DNA of 64,000 nucleotides, from assembly GCF_003589595.1 (NCBI RefSeq), contig NW_020654229.1, positions 4,787,380 through 4,851,379 of the forward strand. The letters run 5' to 3'. The stretch is from Hyposmocoma kahamanoa. Lineage: Eukaryota > Arthropoda > Insecta > Lepidoptera > Cosmopterigidae. Of this stretch, positions 60,403 to 64,000 are shown in pieces. Position numbers and translations under genes: made by a program. Position 1 is the first letter of the stretch. Every line of letters begins with the position of its first letter. Below the pieces are notes generated by a model that saw nothing but the letters and a program-made list of their open reading frames with translations, was not told the DNA's origin and did no database searches.

Positions 60403-61110
60403 ATTGTATTAAAGTGGTACTTTAATATAATGTAGAAATTTTGCGTGAATTGCATTTCGAATACATATTTTTTCATGTGAGAAATTGTAATTCGTAAGAA
60501 ATATTTCAGGTCTTGTTCGCTTCAATACTTTAAATTTCATTTTTTTCAACAACTTGTGCGAATATATATAAAGTGTTATGCATGTCTAAAAAGCCCATAG
60601 TATATAGATTTTAAAGCAATTATAATGTTGTGGATTGTTTGATTATTTTTCTATAAAAAAAATTTACAAAAAGTGAGGGAAAAAAAGGTACGTATTTGAA
60701 ATTCATCGAGACTTTTGACAGTTACTGATGTGTCCCGGTGCTTTACATTTGGTGTTGTTTTATAGCTCAGATATTCATAAATAACATTTATAAAAATCAG
60801 CTGCGGATACGTGCGGTTTTAGAAGTTATCGCGAAAACTACGATATAAGAAACGGAAAACCGCTATCTATAGTGGTTTCTTATGTTGTACTATTGAATTG
60901 ATTAGTTTGCGGTATATTTCAATAAATTATAGGTATTTAACATTTTAACAGGGCGTTTTGTCTACATTTTGCATTTATTTTGTGGTACTACTTTAATCAA
61001 CAAAAAGCACACTACCCTCATTTATGAAATTATATAAGCAGAGTGAATTAATTTAATAAAGCTATTACAAATTGATAATAAAACTAAACAGACGTTTGAT
61101 TGTTACGTAT
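60403..61110. other. AT-rich sequence, nothing recognised
   Basis: No coding or repeat signal apart from the T run on its left edge. Confidence 0.35.
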
Positions 61111-61119
61111 CATCACTGA

Positions 61120-62440
61120 ATTTCAAAATGTCAAATTCTTTCAAGTGTTCCAAGCGTGAATTATTACTCTTACATTGAAGGAGGAAAAAAACTTGAAACC
61201 CTATCAACAGTTTTAAAAGGCATTTGCAATGCCTATGTTCAGGGCTTACGTTCAATAGGAGAAGAAATAGAAGCAAAACTCGTGGAAAAACTAAGGCTTG
61301 CTGACCGTGATGATACAAAGTCTCTATATTTGAATCTCATAGAAAACGCAAGCGAAAGCAAAGGGCAAAAAATCAAGAAGCATTGAGTGTTTTCATTGAC
61401 TTAGATTTAACGAAAGCACAATATATATATGTACTTAAGGAATTTAACAACCGAACGTGACTGTGTTCTATTCCCACCATTTTATAAAATACAAGAAATC
61501 AAACAGACATGTTATCCACCATCTACAGCAATAGAAATTACAAATACACATGCAAAAGTACTAAACCTTCAAGATTTATTGGACCACACTGTAGCTAGGA
61601 TTTTGGCCATAGATTCGGTGTATAAGAATGGATTGTGTCCATTGACTTACAAATGAATGGACGACGGGTCTAATACAAAAACCACGAAAAAATGTCCCAA
61701 GTCAACCTATTTAAACGTAGTCACATGTAAAGGAATATGAAAAAGCTAAAACGTTGAATTTAAATTGTAATGTCATCGCAGTACTGTCTAATTTTGCTTG
61801 CTTCGCTATCAGTCGAACAAACGAAGACTAAAGCGTGAATGACGCTCTGTATTCTATTTTAACGCCCTATAAGTTCGGACACTTTTTAGCGCGGACCCGA
61901 CGTCCATATAATTGTAAGTCAATGATTGTGTCATTTAGTTTTATACAGTAAATGGGGATGTGATGGTTCATCTGGTCAAAGTCAGTACAAACAAAAACTT
62001 CCAGAGGAGTCTGAACTTGTTTCTGATGCAAATTTGTTTATTACGTCGTTAGTGCCTATTAAATTAGTCAATGAGCTTACTGGCGACATTGTCTGGCAAA
62101 ATCCAGTGTCTTCGTCAGTCCGTTTTTGTCGGCCCATATCGATAGAATTTTGTAAAGAAACTCCTGAAAAAACTAAAGCTGTTGTTGATGAAATAAAGAA
62201 CCAAATAATTTCCTTGCGGCCATCATTAATTAATAAAGAAGGTGAAGGAGTGAATGTGAAGCACGAACTCTTTCTGACTATGATAGATGGCAAAGTAGCT
62301 CAAGTATTAACAGATACACCATCTCGATCCACGTGTACAATCTGGAGCTACTCCACGGCAAATGAATGATCTGACTAAAGTCACTAGTAGGCCAGAAAAT
62401 GAAAATGCATATCAATACGGACTTTTACGGAAATCAAATA
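61120..62440 (+). pseudogene. Transib transposase remnant (RAG1-related)
   Basis: Three pieces in order. Piece 1, 61156-61386: YIEGGKKLETLSTVLKGICN and a helix-rich tail. Piece 2, from about 61383 in another frame: ALSVFIDLDLTKAQYIYVLK, FYKIQEIKQTCYPP and LQDLLDHTVARIL. Piece 3, after a MITE: KWGCDGSSGQSQYKQKLPEE, VWQNPVSSSVRFCRPISIEF, KETPEKTK and HELFLTMIDGKVAQVLTDT. WGCDGSSG contains the first catalytic Asp, equivalent to that in the SCDGMGD motif of RAG1. A one-base loss near 62340 shifts the next block, GATPRQMNDLTKV, into another frame. The second Asp and the Glu are absent because the copy ends at about 62440. Clearly inactive. Confidence 0.88.
61640..61924 (-). mobile_element. MITE family A, copy 5, inside Transib
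   Basis: CATTGACTTACAAATGAATG to TAATTGTAAGTCAATG, exact 8-bp duplication attgtgtc (61632-61639 and 61925-61932). Removing the element and one duplication rejoins the Transib frame as KNGLCHLVLYSKWGCDG, so the insertion is later than the Transib copy. Carries the extra AGCAAGC-type block like copy 2. Confidence 0.96.
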
Positions 62441-62599
62441 AAAGCTATTTCTGAAATATATTTTTTCATTTCTTTTCAAAAATAAACATACTCTTATAAA
62501 AGTATAGCATCTGAACTTTAACTAAAGCAATATTTAATACTCTATGCTTGTGCAAAAATTCAATAGTCTATCTTAACAAATAAGAAAGTTATTGATTTT

Positions 62600-62875
62600 T
62601 GATCTGAAACAGACCTCGATTTTCCATAGTGCAAGGCTGCAAAACTCCTGTTCATCTACTCACCCTATGCTTCCCCCTGATGGGCGTACGAAGCTCCATA
62701 CTGGGAACGCCCATACCATCAGAGCCTGGAAAGTCCTTCAGTTCTTCAATGCTGTCAGCCTTGGCTCTGCACTGTGATTAGTGGTGATCACAATAGATCA
62801 GTCAATGGTCGCAGTGATGAGGGGATGCATAGACCCTGAGTGAAGCCACCCTAATATTAATAATAATAATGATAC
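62600..62875 (+). pseudogene. LINE 3' end with (AAT)n tail
   Basis: A short frame DGRTKLHTGNAHTIRAWKVL then QFFNAVSLGSAL, with an HxxL...F-type ending usual for R1/I-type LINEs. The downstream phrase CACAATAGATCAGTCAATGGTCGCAGTG is a familiar 3' UTR motif of such elements, and the sequence ends AATATTAATAATAATAAT. It may be the continuation of the fragment at 60160, separated by Transib. Confidence 0.5.
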
Positions 62876-63477
62876 AGATCACCAAAAGTTCCATTTTTTT
62901 CTGTTTCTCGTAGACCCCCTTCAATTGCTCCAATTGATATCTTTCATTGATACTGTTGAATTGGTCCAGCGCCAGTCTTGTGCGAGTTTTTGATTTCAGA
63001 TTAGATTTTAAAATATTGTCGTTAATAATGCAGCAGAAAATAGAGTCAGGTATCTTATTTATTGAGTTGGTACATTTGATCATAATACTCTTTTCGCTAC
63101 AACCTGTATATATTTTCTGTCTAGTTTCTATTAAGATCTGTAATGTCAAAGAGAAAAAACAACCCGGGGTGAAAATAAAATATACCCAGGGCATCAGAAA
63201 TAAATTAAAAGAAAATAAACGTTAAAAGATGTGATCATCGTTGATTAAAGCTTTGAGAGACTCCATGTAATCTAGTGTTAGAACCACTTTAAGACTGGAG
63301 ATGTCTAGAATAATTAGCTAGGATTTTCTCATCGCTTGTTGCTTAGGATTCTGTTATGTAGACATACATAGACCGATGCTACAGCACAACTAGATGTACA
63401 CTTTTGTCGTTATCGAAAAGAAGAATTCTTATCAATATTTTTATTGCCGATATTAGTTGTGTTTTTTTCGTTTTTTT
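62876..63477. other. No feature recognised
   Basis: AT-rich. Open frames on both strands (for example 62947-63225 plus) lack any recognisable domain. Confidence 0.35.
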
Positions 63478-63775
63478 TTATGACACTAAGTGATGGGCGA
63501 ACAAGTCGTGTGCCTGTCCATAACAGTTGCAGCGCCACTCAGAACAAATCTCAAAGATCTGAGGTGCACTGCCTCTGCGCCTGTCACCCTGAGATATAAG
63601 TTGAAAAGTCCCATGTGCCTGTAATTTCACCAGCGCCCTTACCCTTCCAAAGCTGAACGCAGCAATGCTCACGTTACTGCTTCGTTCAATAAATAGGTAT
63701 GGTGGCAGTACTTCCCTGGATGTAAGATGTAAAAGAGTTCTTTTACTAAGAGTCTCTACTCTACTGCTGCTGAAA
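63478..63775 (-). mobile_element. SINE family F, minus copy at the right edge
   Basis: Reverse order of CAGGCACACGACTTGTTCGC, TAACTGTTATGGACAGGCAC, CAGTGCACCTCAGATCTTTG, GGGACTTTTCAACTTATATC and GGGTAAGGGCGCTGGTGAAA. Same family as 14974-15280. Confidence 0.8.
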
Positions 63776-63846
63776 TTTAGTTCGTTAATTCATAAAAATT
63801 TCCCATATTCACATTGAAATATCAAGTTAACTGACACTGACATTCG

Positions 63847-63900
63847 ACGACCTCCGTGGTCGAGTGGCTTACGTACCGGTTTTCATGGGGTCGCTTTGTC
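63847..63900 (+). mobile_element. Truncated tRNA-like SINE head
   Basis: GACCTCCGTGGTCGAGTGGC and TTACGTACCGGTTTTCATGG match the head at 15375, then the sequence diverges before the B box. 5' end only. Confidence 0.5.
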
Positions 63901-64000
63901 AATGTTGAATAATTAACCATACAAATTTATATTAATTGTCAATGCCAATGTAGAAAAATTAACTATATATGTATATTATATTAATGTATATTTATATTAA

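Noticed and set aside
61982..62293. 103-codon minus-strand frame
   Set aside because: Antisense to the Transib remnant.
63478..63672. 64-codon minus-strand frame
   Set aside because: Lies within SINE family F; chance openness.
1..64000. CRISPR array, prokaryotic operons or prophage
   Set aside because: No regularly spaced direct repeats, no Shine-Dalgarno-led gene runs; spliced genes and eukaryotic transposons throughout.

Overview
This is an AT-rich, intron-rich and transposon-rich insect nuclear sequence, almost certainly from a moth or butterfly. The evidence is an arthropod-type mRpS35, an astacin-family gene spread over about 41 kb, and repeat classes typical of Lepidoptera: tRNA-derived SINEs, RTE and jockey-like LINEs, Penelope, Transib, mariner, and many MITEs with clear target-site duplications. 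There is no prokaryotic operon, CRISPR array or cluster of standard tRNA genes.

Layout. (1) 1-5127 holds no gene: simple repeats, MITEs, a SINE piece and a decayed LINE reverse transcriptase. (2) 5151-46175 on the minus strand is one gene that I assembled from eight exons whose phases all match. It encodes an astacin-like protein with a signal peptide and a complete but catalytically dead domain: every residue of the zinc-binding HExxHxxGxxHxxxx site that matters is replaced. A long Ser/Lys/Arg-rich C-terminal tail follows. (3) Inside its fourth intron, on the same strand, lies an intact single-exon M17 leucyl-aminopeptidase-family gene (20793-22328). (4) The third intron holds a nearly full-length jockey-like LINE (34376-about 38050) broken by one TAG codon, and an 841-bp hAT-type element that lies only 19 bp inside the intron from the exon 3 splice donor. 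(5) 46176-53400 has no host gene: LINE, SINE and MITE debris and a dead mariner. (6) 53461-56279 on the minus strand is mRpS35 in two exons. (7) Divergently, 57563-60154 on the plus strand is a C2H2 zinc-finger gene (two solid exons and a probable third). It is followed by LINE RNase H debris and a broken Transib transposase (RAG1-related) that carries a MITE insertion with a perfect 8-bp duplication.

Of the host genes, the mitochondrial ribosomal protein is housekeeping, the M17 peptidase looks active, and the astacin-like protein looks like a secreted pseudoenzyme. I see no functional pathway linking them; the neighbourhood seems shaped mainly by transposon expansion. The two most interesting items are the dead-astacin gene and the layered insertion history (MITE in SINE, MITE in Transib, MITE in SINE/LINE debris), which can be read from the target-site duplications.
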